A stretch of DNA of 64,000 nt from Tachypleus tridentatus (GCF_004210375.1 NC_134830.1:66194326-66258325); one strand, 5' to 3'. Positions 1-12,396 are shown, counted from the stretch's first letter. A program made the numbers and translations. The notes: a model not told the origin generated them from the letters alone.

Positions 1-2003
1 ATTTTAAACCACAGTTCCAAAACGAATGTGTTCACAGACTTCGGGATTTGCTGTTTTGCCGCTAGAATCCTTGAAGATTGACCCAAGATAGGAAATGTTG
101 AGGAATATATATTTTAAACTGTTATAGATGCATTACAATCCTGGCTGGTTAATAATCATGTGTATGACCTTAAGAACAGGGTGAGCTACTAAGGGTTTGT
201 TTGGCTACACAGATATCGTGCAGATAGTCTATGCAGAGCAGATATCGTATATCCAGTATAGCTGATATTAAAACAACAAATGGTTAAATATGGAATAGTA
301 GTATAGAATGTAACTAACCAAGATAAAAATAATAAGATATGTAGATTAACACCAAGTGATTAAATAGTTATATGCTGCGCGCGCAGATAAACACCAAGTT
401 TCGTGAGTAAGTAATTTAGAACAACTCAAGAAAAACATAACGCGTAGATTAAGTCTCTCAGTTGCCAAACGCTTAGATACGAAAGAATTTATCCAATAGT
501 ATAATGTGTAGACAATATATATATATACATAACTGAATGATGCAGAGATAAAGAGAAAATCTTAACAGTACATGGAGTGAGTGCAGAGAAGTAAGAAATA
601 AAAATGATGTGTATATAAACAGAAAAAAACAACAACATGAGAAACGTTAAGTGATTCATTAGTTTTATAATAGATAAAGATCAGGAGAAACCAATAAATA
701 CCATGAGTATGGATAATGCAAAATAAACATTTTTAATTAAATACTTCAAGGAAAAACCGAATTAGATTATGAGTTGTAGAAAACCTTTAGAAATTAAGTA
801 ACGGTATGATGTGTAGAGAAACGTAACGTAACTTAACAGCACATTATATGATGTTCAGTTAAATAGCAAGATATTCAGTATAATAGTATACCCATTGCCT
901 CATTATTAGTTTAATAAACACAGTGTTTATTAACAGTAGTATGATGCGCAAATATGTAGAACATAATGAACATATTATTGAATGTTAATTTGATACATAT
1001 ATATAAAAATAAGAAGTGATAATCATGACGGGTGTATATAAATATAAAGTGTGTATAACATGCAATGAGCAACAAATATGCTGAAAACACACGTCACCTT
1101 CCTGAGTATCTTTACCACAGTTTATTGGGACTTAGAAAGAGTAGAATAGAATATTCTCGAAATTTTAAAATTTATTGGTCACTTTTTAAGGTGGCATAAA
1201 ATTAGGTGAAAGGGACTGAGCAAATAAAAGAAACCAGAGATAGAGAGAAAAGAAATGCAGTTGAAACAAAAGTTTCGTTAATTTACGAGCTTAAGTCGTT
1301 TTAACTATTTTTAGTCAACATTAATATCTATAGAAACTTTCTCAACTGCTATGTTACAGGGCTAAGTAAAGTTTCAGCATATTTTCGACGGACTCTGTAC
1401 GATTAGAAACTTGTATGTAGAACCAGTTATTGATAGCCCTGCCAAAACACGTGTACTGTAAACTTATCACACCCGAGCTTGTTGGCAGCTAAAAGAGGGT
1501 CAAAGAACGACGTCAGTATCACGTGATAAACTAACATTTAATAGGTTGACGGGTATGCTTCAATGGTAAGCGCATGAAATTTTCCATCTGAATACATTTA
1601 CTAATCTTGTTTTATACGTGTCGACATTTCCGAGTGTAAGAAACTATTAAACTATACAACTTGAAACGTAACGCGTTTCTCTGTTACATTGGTTAACGTA
1701 CCTTTGCATGTTTCTTAAAAACACATACAAGCTAAATGCATCAAATGAAACAAACACAAGTAATATAAACGGTAGCGTTAAAGTTTAACAAGAGGGGGAG
1801 GAGCAAACTGTTTAGAACGTTTCTGTTAATTGTTAATATACGTATCTATATGTACTGCACTGCTCTTCCAAAGTCGTTAGTGTGAAATTGTAACGATAAT
1901 TTTCTAGTAACATTTTAATAATCACAAACATTACTGCAAGGGTTTACGATACATATTAGTGGAAATCAGACATGTGCAGGTGATGTTTAAATGAAGTTTT
2001 AAA
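1..2003. other. AT-rich non-coding stretch
   Basis: No open frame of note, no SINE and no clear inverted repeat. The first half has a loosely repetitive texture, listed separately. The rest is unstructured AT-rich sequence with a short purine run near 1790. Confidence 0.6.
190..1050. repeat. Possible degenerate tandem repeat
   Basis: Variants of GATGTGTAGA and AACACCAAGTGATTAAATAG recur at irregular spacing of very roughly 60-70 bp, for example near 340, 390, 600, 800 and 940. Divergence is high and no phase can be fixed by eye. An old minisatellite is one reading; biased AT-rich sequence is the other. Confidence 0.25.
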
Positions 2004-2009
2004 TCACAT

Positions 2010-2190
2010 CAGAGCTCGCGAGACACGGGGAACAAAAAAAAAAAAAGGTGTGTAACAATGAGTCCGAGACAGTAGACCGACGATTGGACATCCGTAGCGA
2101 TCCCGCTTGATCCGTGAAACTCGCCGCAAAGCCCGTGCAAAGCCGCGTGAGAATTCCGATACCGAGAGTCGTGACCTTACGTTAGCGGGT
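2010..2190 (-). other. CpG-rich block of unknown nature
   Basis: This block is far richer in G, C and CpG than its flanks. It contains a run of 13 A on the plus strand near 2035, and then many CGA, CGC and GCG triplets. A minus-strand frame of 95 codons (2291 to 2004) crosses it and has an Arg/Ser-rich middle, but I recognise no domain. It could be a repeat fragment, an old exon or a regulatory CpG patch. Confidence 0.35.
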
Positions 2191-2291
2191 TTGCAATAAT
2201 TACTGATATTTTGTTCAGTTGAGAGCTGTTCTGGCATACTGAAATAATGAGAAAATTCATACATGTTCTTGAACACGTTGACATAGAGCAC

Positions 2292-4126
2292 GAGAAAACC
2301 TTTTTATGTTATGTAAGAACATTGTAAATTGCCAAGTCTTCTTTAACTTGTACTTTAGAACAAAGTTGTCGTTAAAATTTCAAAGGTCCATTAACTTATA
2401 ATTAATATAATGTATTAATTTAGGTATATTAAAAACACGAAGTGTCGACATGGAAGTCAACCTAGGAATTCACGTAACTAGAATACTCTAATTCGAATTT
2501 GTATACACCCAGTCAGAGACAAAGATATCTCTATAGCTTGGGTAACTGAAAGATAGCATTTGATAGTTTGTATAGTAAGACGATATAGGAGTATATGCAT
2601 ATGTGGAATGGAAGTACAAAGATCATATTAGTAACACACAACTTGTTTATGTTTAAAGCTGCACATACTCACCTATGTAGCTGCATCCATGTAGTTCACA
2701 TGGATAACAGAGCAATGCATATGTGAATAGCTAGCTATATTAGAGGCGTAAAACTAGAGAAGAAATATTTGAGAAAATTAAAATTTAGTCGAACTTCATA
2801 AGGTACACTTGAACTACTTCTCCCTTTGTCAACCACGCTTTTTTTATGATTATGGTTATTACACTATTAGTTGATACTGGAATTTTCAATATAACAAACT
2901 TTCACCAAGGAATGTGACATCAATCTCAGATCACACATGATGGTAAAATTTTAACAATCCTACATTGTACGTAGGCGTTGGTTTCCGAGACCTGTAGCCA
3001 AACTAACCAAATATACAGAGAGCTGTGGATACGGGATTAGGTGGCTTCGCAAGTACGTCGAAGGATATACCATGAACACCGGTTTCATTCAATTTGAATC
3101 ATAGAAACTTTTGAATGTAGAAACTTTGTTTCGTTTAATTCATGCTAATAAGTTCTCCTGACAGCAACCACCGCGTCATTGTAAAGTTTAAGTTTCTTAT
3201 TACAAGACAAGCTGTAGTAGTAATTCAAGTACATCCACCCCATGTTCAGTGTTACAACAAACTTCTATATCTCACGTGAAATCTATTTTTCTTACAGTTC
3301 TTTTACACAAACTTTCTTTCACAAGTGTGTCTAGCGAAAAGTCTGTGTTCTAGCTGTTAATACGTCTTAGGGATTGTCTTGTGCACTGCTGATCTGAATT
3401 TGTGCGACTTGTCGGCAATAGTTTTCTGGGGAAGGGAGCTCGGAACTCCTGGACAACCAGATTGCGAATTTTGACAATGATAGTGTTAGAAGAAGTCCTG
3501 CTTGTGTTGAATGCTGTTTATGTAAATTGACACTCTCATGTATTTTCCCGATATTACCACTTAACGAAGATCAATACGAGTTATTGATATTATGTTAGAA
3601 TTGGTCATTTGTCTTTGAAACTGCTGTGAAACAGGCTTGTACTTCCCTTTGATATTTTCCTATGAATGCCTTTCCTTAAAATGATAAATGTAAAAGATTT
3701 TCTTTTCCTTCTACATCACAAGTCATGAAACAGTTGATCTGCTGTATAATATCGAATAATAAATTAGTCGCAACGGCATAATATTAATCACGTATCTAAA
3801 ATAATCGTTATTACTATATGGTGTGTTAAAAGAACTAACAAATTCCGTAAATAGTGTATTCTGGACATATAAAAAGGCATATCAGAAATTTATGGAAAAC
3901 GGAAAAGTGAAAGGAAAGAGAGCAAAAGAACGTCAAAGAACGTTATGGGAAGATAATATGAAATTCAAGACGGTTGGCGTTCCATTCTAGTCAGACTCAA
4001 AATGAAAGATGACACAAAATGGATGTCAAAGTTTGACATATTGTTGAGATCAATAATGAAATGTTCAGTTTTACTATAATAATAAAAGCAACCCCAGTCT
4101 TTTAATTATTTAAATAATAATGATAT
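2292..4126. other. AT-rich non-coding stretch
   Basis: Nothing supportable was seen here on either strand: no SINE head or tail, no long frame and no tandem repeat. Confidence 0.55.
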
Positions 4127-4330
4127 TATAAATAAGATAATAAAACTAATATATATAAAATAAGCATTTAGAAGCTCTTTACAAAATCCAATGTAAACCC
4201 CAATCGTCACCTTAAAATCGTAACGAAAGTGACGTTTTGGGTTTGAGGTGACAACAGTGGTTTACAATGGATTTTGCAAAGAACTTCCTAATGCTTATTT
4301 TATATTAAGTTTATTATTGTCTTATAAAGC
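4127..4330. repeat. Near-perfect foldback (palindromic) element
   Basis: The two halves are inverted copies about a centre at position 4229. TAAGCAT at 4161-4167 mirrors ATGCTTA at 4291-4297, and GTAAAC at 4193-4198 mirrors GTTTAC at 4260-4265, with no indels between them. The outer arms continue with a shift of about 3 nt caused by a TA expansion near 4150. The arms are about 90-100 bp with a very short loop. A foldback or MITE-type DNA element is the likely explanation. A 60-codon frame at 4248-4430 lies largely on the right arm and is not a gene. Confidence 0.7.
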
Positions 4331-4573
4331 TGACTTTAACTGCCTCTTAACAATTAATTTAACTGATGTACAAAATATTATTGAAGCTATTTATTCCATT
4401 GTAAATAAAGTAAATATCACACATAAATAGACTATTAAGATTTAGCAGATAAAACTAAATGTATCTTCACTGTAACTTCAAACCACTGCTTTCCAGAAGA
4501 TGAAATGTTATATATAAATTAATAGGATTGTCTTGTCTTAAATAAGACTATTTTGTTAACATCTGAACACCTA

Positions 4574-4850
4574 GGCCCAGCATGGCCACGCGGGTTAAGG
4601 CGTTCGACTCGTAATCTGAGGGTCGCGGGTTTGAATCCTTGTCGCAACAAACATGCTCGACCTTTCAGTCGTGGGGCGTTATAATGTGACGGTGAAGTCC
4701 ACTATTCGTTGGTAAAAGAGTAGCCCAAGAGTTGGTGGTGGGTGGTGATGATTAGCTGCCTTCCATCTAGTATTACACTGCTAAATTAGGGACGGCTAGC
4801 GCAGATAGCCCTTGTGTAGCTTTGCGCGAAATTAAAACAAACAAAACAAA
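4574..4850 (+). mobile_element. SINE family A, full length
   Basis: tRNA-like head starting GGCCCAGCATGGCC, with CTCGTAA in the anticodon-loop position and a B-box-like GGGTTTGAATCC. The family A body follows (ACTATTCGTTGGTAAAAGAG) and the tail is ACAAAC repeats. A 10-bp target duplication with one mismatch flanks it: CTGAACACCT at 4563-4572 and CTGAACATCT at 4851-4860. Confidence 0.9.
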
Positions 4851-4860
4851 CTGAACATCT

Positions 4861-6094
4861 AACCTGAAATAAAACTCTTCCAGTTAAGTTCGATTAGTCT
4901 GACCGATCACCTAGTCTCAAAGAAAATTTTTTCAGTTAACTTCCAGTTGGAAAGATTAAGTAAAACAGATGGCTTAAAACCAGCACAAGACAAATAAATC
5001 AAGTTACTGAACCATGAGCTGTTTTCAGTCATTTGAATTTAGATGCAGTTAAAATATTTATATATTTGTAATTGTGTTCATGGGTACATAAAGTTTTGGT
5101 GTCCAATTTTCTCAATTTTTCCATATCTGAATTTATTGTTCAGAAAAAGAATGTTTTTAGAATTATTTGTTACTGGTTTATCCTCAGGTTATCCTGACCG
5201 GTACAGCACATGATCGTATAGATGACAAGAGCAATAAGATAGATTGCATACCCTCGGGCCGCCGCTCCTTTTTGAGACTGTATGTTTGTATTGGATAACA
5301 TCAAATTTCATCTTCGAAAATTCATAAAATCCTTCTCAGATCCAGAATGATCAACGATGCGAATCATTTTTTATAGTGTGATGAAGAGTCTTATGAAATT
5401 TTATATAAATCTGATTACATTTTACAGAGTTACTAAACATAAACTGTGAAATGTCCTAGCTCCCCATTGCAAAAATTGCTTCAAAGTAATGTAGGATCCG
5501 TACCAAATTTGGGGAGGCCTATCCCATACTGACTTCCCATCTTGTGTAAAATTTCCATGTGCATCGGTCTATTAGTTTTCGAGATACGTAGAGGGAAACA
5601 GAGATAGACACAAACCCTGCAGGATGGAAAGGAAAGAGTTGGAAGTGTGACATAAGCAGGGTTATGTTCATCTTACGATTACCTAATAGAAATACTGTAC
5701 GCCTAGAAACGGACTCTGAACGGGCAGCAAGTGAACGTTATCAAGACCGGTTTCTGTTTCCCTTGGTTTCAGAAATAAAATAATAAGAAAGACAACTAAC
5801 GTAAGAAAATGTGTAATTTCTTTCAACTGTAATTACAAACAATATGTTTTCTTTGGGTGTGTAATGCTTCGATGACCTTCTTTTACACTTTTTGGAGCTT
5901 GAAATAAATGCATAATCTACGATGTGTGTGTATTAAGTAGCTAATATTTTTATTTGAATTAAGAATTTCAATTTGAGCTTAGATTTGCTCAAATAAAAAG
6001 TTTTTAGTTTTCTTGTTTTCAGTGCATGCTGAATTACAAAAGCTCACTGCCGTTTGAGTTAAACGTTGAGCAAAATTTTAATTTTGGATAATAA
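4861..6094. other. AT-rich non-coding stretch
   Basis: No gene seen. The only structured part is the repeat-like segment near 5.5 kb, listed separately. Confidence 0.5.
5480..5632. repeat. Possible fragment of a larger interspersed repeat
   Basis: Contains ACCAAATTTGGGGAGGCC and later AGTTTTCGAGATACGTAGAG followed by a purine-rich run with GATAGACA. From memory this phrasing resembles 3' regions of dispersed transposons in invertebrate genomes. There is no second copy in this window, so the call rests on resemblance only. Confidence 0.25.
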
Positions 6095-6308
6095 GAAACC
6101 TATTTGAAGTTAAAATGTACCTCAGGACGGCTGGTATGGGTATTAATACTTTTACGAATAAAGCAGAGAACAACGTTTCGACCTTCATGTTAACCTGAAG
6201 ATGAAACCTACTTGAGGTAAAAATGTATCTCAGGTTAACCTGAAGATGACCTGTTCTATGCTTTATTCGCAGAAGTTTTAATACCCAAACCAGCCGTCCT
6301 GAGATACA
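6095..6308. repeat. Foldback element, family F, with internal direct repeat
   Basis: The left arm (about 6121-6184, from CTCAGGACGGCTGGTATGGG) is answered by an inverted right arm (about 6253-6305, ending CCAGCCGTCCTGAGATAC). Between them lie TTAACCTGAAGATGA twice. A direct repeat of about 30 bp (AAACCTATTTGAAG at about 6096 and AAACCTACTTGAGG at about 6203) has a 107-bp period, so the element looks like a rearranged pair of units. Related copies are at 10363, 35946 and 43986. Confidence 0.75.
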
Positions 6309-7933
6309 AAATGCTCATTTATACACCAGGTTTGTAAATATTCGCAACTAGATTTAAATTTCCACTTATAACAAAAACATTACGCTTGACATACTCCTTC
6401 GCTTTCGTTAGTAGCCTTCTTATAGTATAATCAATGAAACTTTGTTTGCAACAAGGACAAATAAACTGATAAAATAATTTGATGCGTGTTCAATGGAGAA
6501 TACAATCTTTATATATGAAGAAATACTTGAGACGACATCCTGATTTAAAAATACTTCTCAATTTTACTTACCCAAACACTCTGGGAATTAGAATACGTAG
6601 CTGTTTTTTTAATTTATAAAATACTAATATTTGTAAGAATATGGTAAATATTATAGGCATTCACTGTTTTGGAACTTTATTCGTTATTGATTTAATAAAG
6701 CTTCATTCCTTGAAATAGTCGTGAATCATTCTACCCATTGAATTAAGCATAAAAACCAGTTTTTCCCGCAAGAATCTATTGTTGTTATCAAATTCTTTAG
6801 GAAAAATTCATAAGTTTTTCAGATGTTATATGCATGATGAACTAAGATCTCATCTAAGTTTTCCGTAAACAAAATTTGAACATAAGTTGTAAAATTAAAA
6901 TATAGATCAGAAATTTGTTTCCAAGGCAAGCTTCAATTCAAAGATGATTTTAAGGTTTCAATAGTTTCAGACTGATGTTCGACAGTGAACTTATTACTAT
7001 TATTTAGGGTGTTTAAATACTCCAAAACACTGAGAAACATGATGTGAATCATAGGAATAGTAAAGCTGTCGTCTGTATACTTCCGATAACATAATGGTTT
7101 AAACAGAGAGTGAGCAATCAATTGTAAAAATATTGGTTAGATAAAAGATTAACTTGATACTATATATAGGACTTGTAGATACACCATGAATCAAGTAATA
7201 AAGATTTCTATTAAACGAAAAATATTCATAACTTGTTTTTTAGAATATTTACGATATATTTTTTGCACTTCTACACTTAAATTGGTTTATCATAGTGATA
7301 TGGCAGTTGTGGTGTGGTTGATACATTATAAAATATTCTATTTTTCTTTCATACGTTCTTATAATATTATAATAATAATAGCAATAAATGTATTATTTGA
7401 TAATCTTAAAGAACATGAAATCTTCAATATACACGGCACTTGAATTCTTTTTTTTTACACAGGGTTAGAGTAAGTTAATCTATAACATGTTTTTTCCCTT
7501 TCTATAAGCTATATTTTTTGTGCACAAGAAGCAACAAACGTGGGGCACTCATATACCCGATTCGATTTTATTACTTACTCATCAGGATCTCAAACAGCCT
7601 AACCTAAAACAGAATTTTTTAAAACGTGATCGAATATATCAATCGAAAGGGTTTGACCTTCCAAACTTTGTCAGTCCAAAACTGTAATTAGATATCAAAG
7701 AGATAATAGGAGCTATAAGCTAAAAGTTTGCATTAAAAAAAAAGAAGAGGAAAAAAAGTTGTTCTATGAGCATATATGCCGAAGCTAACAAAAAGCTATT
7801 AACTACTTGTTACAAAGTTAAAAACCTAATTAAATCTTCAATGTTTCTATAGATTAAATTATGTGTATTTTTACTGTATACGCAAACTGGTTACTAGTAC
7901 TAAATTATGTAGGAGCATGCTCATAAAAGAAAT
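6309..7933. other. AT-rich non-coding stretch
   Basis: Short frames at 6933-7121 (minus) and 7186-7443 (plus) have AT-rich chance-like codon use and hydrophobic or Ile/Phe-rich products. I see no domain and no splice context. No repeat family was recognised. Confidence 0.5.
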
Positions 7934-7945
7934 GTATATTTTCCT

Positions 7946-8064
7946 GTGTGTGTTTTTCTTAAAGCAAAGCCACATCAGGCTATCTGCTCAGTCCACCGAG
8001 GGGAATCGAACCCCTAATTTTAGCGTTGCAAATCCGGAGACATACCCTTGTACTAGCGGGGGGC
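7946..8064 (-). mobile_element. SINE family B, full length
   Basis: On the minus strand it reads CCCCCCGCTAGTACAAGGG, then the head, then the box GGGGTTCGATTCCC, then a tail in GTGTG-complement (CA)n. The perfect 12-bp target duplication GTATATTTTCCT lies at 7934-7945 and 8065-8076. A plus-strand frame of 124 codons (7863-8237) crosses this copy and the next and is not a gene. Confidence 0.9.
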
Positions 8065-8112
8065 GTATATTTTCCTTGTTAATTGATTTGATATTTGTAT
8101 CTATTAATTACG

Positions 8113-8224
8113 ATTTGTTTGTTTTAAAACAAAGCACATCGGGCTCTCTGCTGTATCCATTACGGAGAATCGAACTCCGGATTTTATCGATGCAAGTCCA
8201 TACACTTTCTGTTGCCCCACCTAG
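8113..8224 (-). mobile_element. Degenerate SINE of the B/C group
   Basis: On the minus strand a head resembling families B and C precedes AGCCCGATGTGCTTTG and a tail of AAAACAAAC type. The head keeps GGAGTTCGATTCTCC. It mixes B-like body with C-like tail, so the family assignment is uncertain. No clear target duplication. Confidence 0.65.
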
Positions 8225-9042
8225 GGATTTACTTTGAATAACAAATATTTTTTACAATTCCTAAATTGTTTTGTATTGGTTGTATTTCTGGACTACGACA
8301 AAAGTTTAATTTGTAAAAAACACATACTCGTGGTATCAACTTACTGCTTTTTTAACATTAGGTAACATTTTTATGCCGTTTCGGCTTTAGTGAGAATATA
8401 TAAATGGCGACATTGGTAACCGTTATATACACCATCATTACCAGACGCGACATGAGTGAAACTTAGCAGAAGAATGAAGGTTAGTTCATTGAGTGTGATT
8501 GGCTTCCCAGGGTTAAAACGAACCATTTTTAATTGTTGATTATGAGAGAAATTAATAATTTCTTAAATCATAAAGTTTTTTTAAATCCTTCAATATATAA
8601 CAAAGAAAATCATTTGTAAAAATAACCAATGTTCTTAACTGATGTAAGTTTTCAAACTGTAAAAGAAAGTTAAAAAAGTTCTATAGATAATAATGTCAAT
8701 AAATTTCCCAATATAAACTATTTTCGATAATAGAACTGTAGCACAAGAACCACTCCGTATTTCACTCACTGTTATTTTCAGTAATTACATTACAGTGTGG
8801 TCATAATGTCAAAATTGGTTCAGAAAATAATTAAGCTCCAGCGAAAGTAATATATCAAATGTGTTTTATAATTCATCAGAAATTTTTAAAAAGTTTTATG
8901 AAAAATCGTCGCAAATGCAATTTATTAATGATCGTAGCCATTAATTATATAATATTATTTTACATAGCTTACTTATTACTACAATAGTATGTTGTGTTAA
9001 CAATATGCAGCAAAGCTGTTTCATATTCTTAATTCTAGAATG
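8225..9042. other. AT-rich stretch with a TATA-like motif
   Basis: TATATAAAT occurs at 8397-8405. The nearest arthropod-type initiator candidate (TCATTA, 8435) is about 40 nt downstream, further than usual, and the only following ATG opens a frame of five codons. I do not call a promoter. Nothing else seen. Confidence 0.45.
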
Positions 9043-9146
9043 TTACTGGACAGATCATAACATTTCAGTTACTGGACAGATTATAACATTTCAGTTACTG
9101 GACAGATTATAACATTTCAGTTACTGGACAGATCATAACATTTCAG
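9043..9146. repeat. Tandem repeat, 26 bp x 4
   Basis: Four head-to-tail copies of a unit beginning TTACTGGACAGATTATAACA start at 9043, 9069, 9095 and 9121. The outer two units carry GATCATAA and the inner two GATTATAA; otherwise they are identical, so the array is recent. Confidence 0.95.
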
Positions 9147-10362
9147 TGAATGCTTTAGCTAACTTTCTCTTAAACCTGATTTGGTTTTATCTCTACTTTT
9201 AATTTTATGCATTCACAGCACTGAGTTTGCGTTTTGTATTGTTTTTGTTCTTTATAGTATTGGTGTGCTTTAAAATTATGGATGTATTTGTACGCTAAAC
9301 AGATAGACATAATCAAGACGAGAGCTTCGTGTTCTTGTGTTGTTATTCTCTGTCAGTCAATGTGTTAGGTTAATTACGGGTCGAACAATGACTCGTTCGC
9401 TACACAACGGTAGTAAGAATACTCTAGTCCCAAATAAAAATCTAATACATATATGTTGTATATATGTACTAGTTGATTGACCTTCGTAATTCTGTCTCAG
9501 TAGATTTTGAAATTATTTTTCTTATCATGTATAGTTGAAAGAACTCTTTATTTTGATTGCATAAATCATGCAAATTTTCACATAGAGCACATTCTAGTAT
9601 ATATTTCTGCTCGAGACTCTGTAAATGAAGTTACGCCAAAAAACAAACATACTCAATTTATAAGATATTCTTTATTAGACCTAGGCATAAATACTAGTTT
9701 TTATACGGTCATTGGCAATCAAGTTAGTAGATAAATACATAGAAAACTGGTATATGAATAGACTGGTAATTAAATAGCAAGATGAAAAGGTTCATAGTTT
9801 ATTTTTCAGTTCTACAGTTAATTGCATAATACTTCTAACGATTGTAGTTATTAAAGTCATAGATCGTTATAAATCACTGTTGAGTTTAGATAGCGTTTTG
9901 CTTAAGGAAAAACACAATATCATACATAATAATAAACAAATCCTCAGTGTGGTTCCCTGCGGTCAAATTACCTGCAGGTGCTCAGGTGTTCACCTATTCT
10001 ATTTTCAACATCACCTGCTTGATTAATGCATTTTATTTGTTTTTCTCTTGTTTTCCTGGCTTTGTTCTTTAGTGGTTAATAGTTGTTGCGCCTGAGTTTG
10101 AGCATAACAATTATGATGACAGTGCACTACGCCTAACCGAAATGACTACGGTTTGTTGCAGAATGTGTCTCGTGTATGTCTTGTTTAAGTTAGATGTAAA
10201 TAACAACAATATTAGTGATCGTAACCGTTTATTAAAGCTATTAAAGGAAGAACATTAATTCCATAATTTCGGTATTATAAAATTTAACATACAGAGAAAT
10301 TCAGGGTGTACATATATACATTTTACACTATGGGAATAACAGGAAAATATTGTTTTCTATCC
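9147..10362. other. AT-rich non-coding stretch
   Basis: No gene or repeat family recognised. A 75-codon plus-strand frame at 9507-9734 has no recognisable domain and AT-driven codons. Confidence 0.5.
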
Positions 10363-10543
10363 ATGTATCTCAAGACGCCTGGTACGGATATTAAAACTTT
10401 TATTGAAGTAAAATAGAGAACAAAGTTTTGACCTTCTTAGGCCATCTTCAGGTTAACAAGTTAATAGGTTTTGTTCACCTGAAGATGACCTAAGAAAGTC
10501 GAAATTTTGTTCTCTACTTTATTTTAATAAAAGCTTTAAGTTT
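10363..10543. repeat. Foldback element, family F
   Basis: The left arm (about 10395-10455) contains GAGAACAAAGTTTTGACCTT and CATCTTCAGGTTAAC. The right arm (about 10476-10535) is its inverse, with CACCTGAAGATGACCTAAG and TTTGTTCTCTACTTTATT. The outer left edge, starting ATGTATCTCAAGACGCCTGG, matches the edges of the copies at 6.1 and 44.0 kb. Confidence 0.75.
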
Positions 10544-10700
10544 TTTTGTAATAATATACAAACTCCCGGATGTTGTACTAAAACAACTATAAATGGATAT
10601 ACATAATTTTAAACCTGATTTTTATTGTTTGTAAACTTTTGATCCTTTTTTTCGAACCCGTCATCAGGCTAACAATAGGTGGAATTTAAGTATCCAAGAG

Positions 10701-10843
10701 TATGTATATTATAGGAAAATAAAACCTATAGATCAGATAAGATTATATGTATATGTTATAGGAAAATAAAGTTTATAGATCCAATAAGATTATATAAGAT
10801 TATATATACATATTATAGAAAAATAAAACCTATAGATCCAATG
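10701..10843. repeat. Tandem repeat, about 47-57 bp x 3
   Basis: The core ATAGGAAAATAAAACCTATA recurs at 10711, 10758 and 10815 with small changes. The third step is longer because of about 10 extra bases of TATAAGATTA type. Confidence 0.8.
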
Positions 10844-12261
10844 AGGTTGAGAAAACTCGAACATTCATGGGGGAAGAAATAATTGTATACACTGTCATAA
10901 GCAAGATGGATACTATTATAGATACAATTTTGCATGTAGAATATTATTATACAAATAGTCAAATCTCAGTCAACTAATTAAAGTAATTAAAGACAGTAAA
11001 TGTTAAACATTTATATAAATAATTTATTTTACGAATTTGTTTGTTCGTAAAGCAATTCATGCTAAGTATATTTATATAACTTAATTGTAGTCCCATATCT
11101 CTTTCAGTGTCACATCCTGATTATCATTTTGTCTCGACATGGATAACGTCTTTTGTCGACAAAAGTGGTCATCTCTGTCTATAATTCTCACTTCATTGAT
11201 AAAAGCCAATTTATCACGCTCAAGTCGATGCCCAGACATTCTTGTAATTTATTACGTTCAGATTAGATCGCAAGATGAAGCGGTTATTCAGTTTCACAAT
11301 GTACTCCTTATTGCTTCCACATGTAACTTTATCTACAACATTCCTCTTAAACATAGGTAGGGTGTCTGGCTTTAATTTATTTAGCATATATATATACGGA
11401 AAGGCTATTTTATTTGGTGAACATGTTGAATGCCATTCTTTTGTAATACACTTTGACGTTTTTTCTTGAACCCTTGCAATAAATCAAGTTGCAAATGATA
11501 GTGAATTTTTCTCTCTTATTGTTTTCGTCGTTATTGAAGAAGCTTTATAGCGGTAGTGTTCTATACCAACCTCCAACGAACATTTTTGTCACTTAGAAAA
11601 CTTCTTTTAGCTTATCAGTTTTTTGTTTCCTTTTCTTGGAAATGATTTGTATCACAATCGAGCTGCTTTAGCAATAAAACATTTTAAAAGCCAACTCTGA
11701 TGGGATATACATCCAATGAATTGTATCTGAAAAAAGCTGTTGGTTTACAGTACACTGTAGTGGGTAATTTAGGTCCATCCTGTGCTGTTAAAATATTCAG
11801 TAAATGAAGTGTGTTTTCATTTTACGTTACCATCATAAAATGAACGCAGACTTTTAGTTATTAAAGTAGATATGGTCTTATTTCCATATGTATCATCCAT
11901 ATACCTCAACCGCACTTTACGTCTGGGTGTTGCTATTAGTGAAGGCTTTATTAAATGGCTGTTAGATTATTATTAAATGTGGAGTTGGCATATTATTTGG
12001 ATACCAGTGATACTTTTAACAGTAGATTGTTCATGATAGAAAATTCATCAATTCATTTCAAATTATTGGATTTCACACTTATTCGGAAAAGTCGTTTAAT
12101 AGGGGTTAGAAATAGCAGTTTGTTTCATTTCCTCTAGCTATTTTAAGCCAATATTGTGAACTTTATTTACAAGTACCGCTATGGAAAAGGAAGTTATATG
12201 AAAACTTAACTATATCATTACTGGTCATTTCTTTACCTTTAATTATGACAGAAAGATGTCT
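10844..12261. other. AT-rich non-coding stretch
   Basis: Several overlapping short plus-strand frames (11139-11360, 11275-11469, 11955-12137) share no domain I know and lack exon-like GC content. No SINE or tandem repeat seen. Confidence 0.45.
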
Positions 12262-12276
12262 AGAAATATACCCGAT

Positions 12277-12396
12277 CTCCCGCTAGTACAGCGGTATGTC
12301 TACGGATTTACAACGCTAAAATCAGAGATTCAATTCCCCTCTGTGGGCTCAGCAGATAGTCCGATGTGGCTTTGGTGTAAGAAAACACACACACAC
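12277..12396 (+). mobile_element. SINE family B, full length
   Basis: Head CCCGCTAGTACAGCGGTATG, then a B-box with two changes (AGATTCAATTCCCC), tail of AAGAAAACACACACAC. AGAAATATA occurs at 12262-12270 and 12397-12405 as a probable target duplication, followed on the right by a TA run. Confidence 0.85.

Noticed and set aside
4248..4430. Plus-strand frame of 60 codons
   Set aside because: Lies largely on the right arm of the foldback at 4127-4330.
7863..8237. Plus-strand open frame of 124 codons
   Set aside because: It crosses two minus-strand SINEs; the reading is antisense to tRNA-like heads.
8397..8405. TATATAAAT as a promoter
   Set aside because: Initiator spacing is too long, the only following ATG opens five codons, and such words are frequent in this AT-rich DNA.
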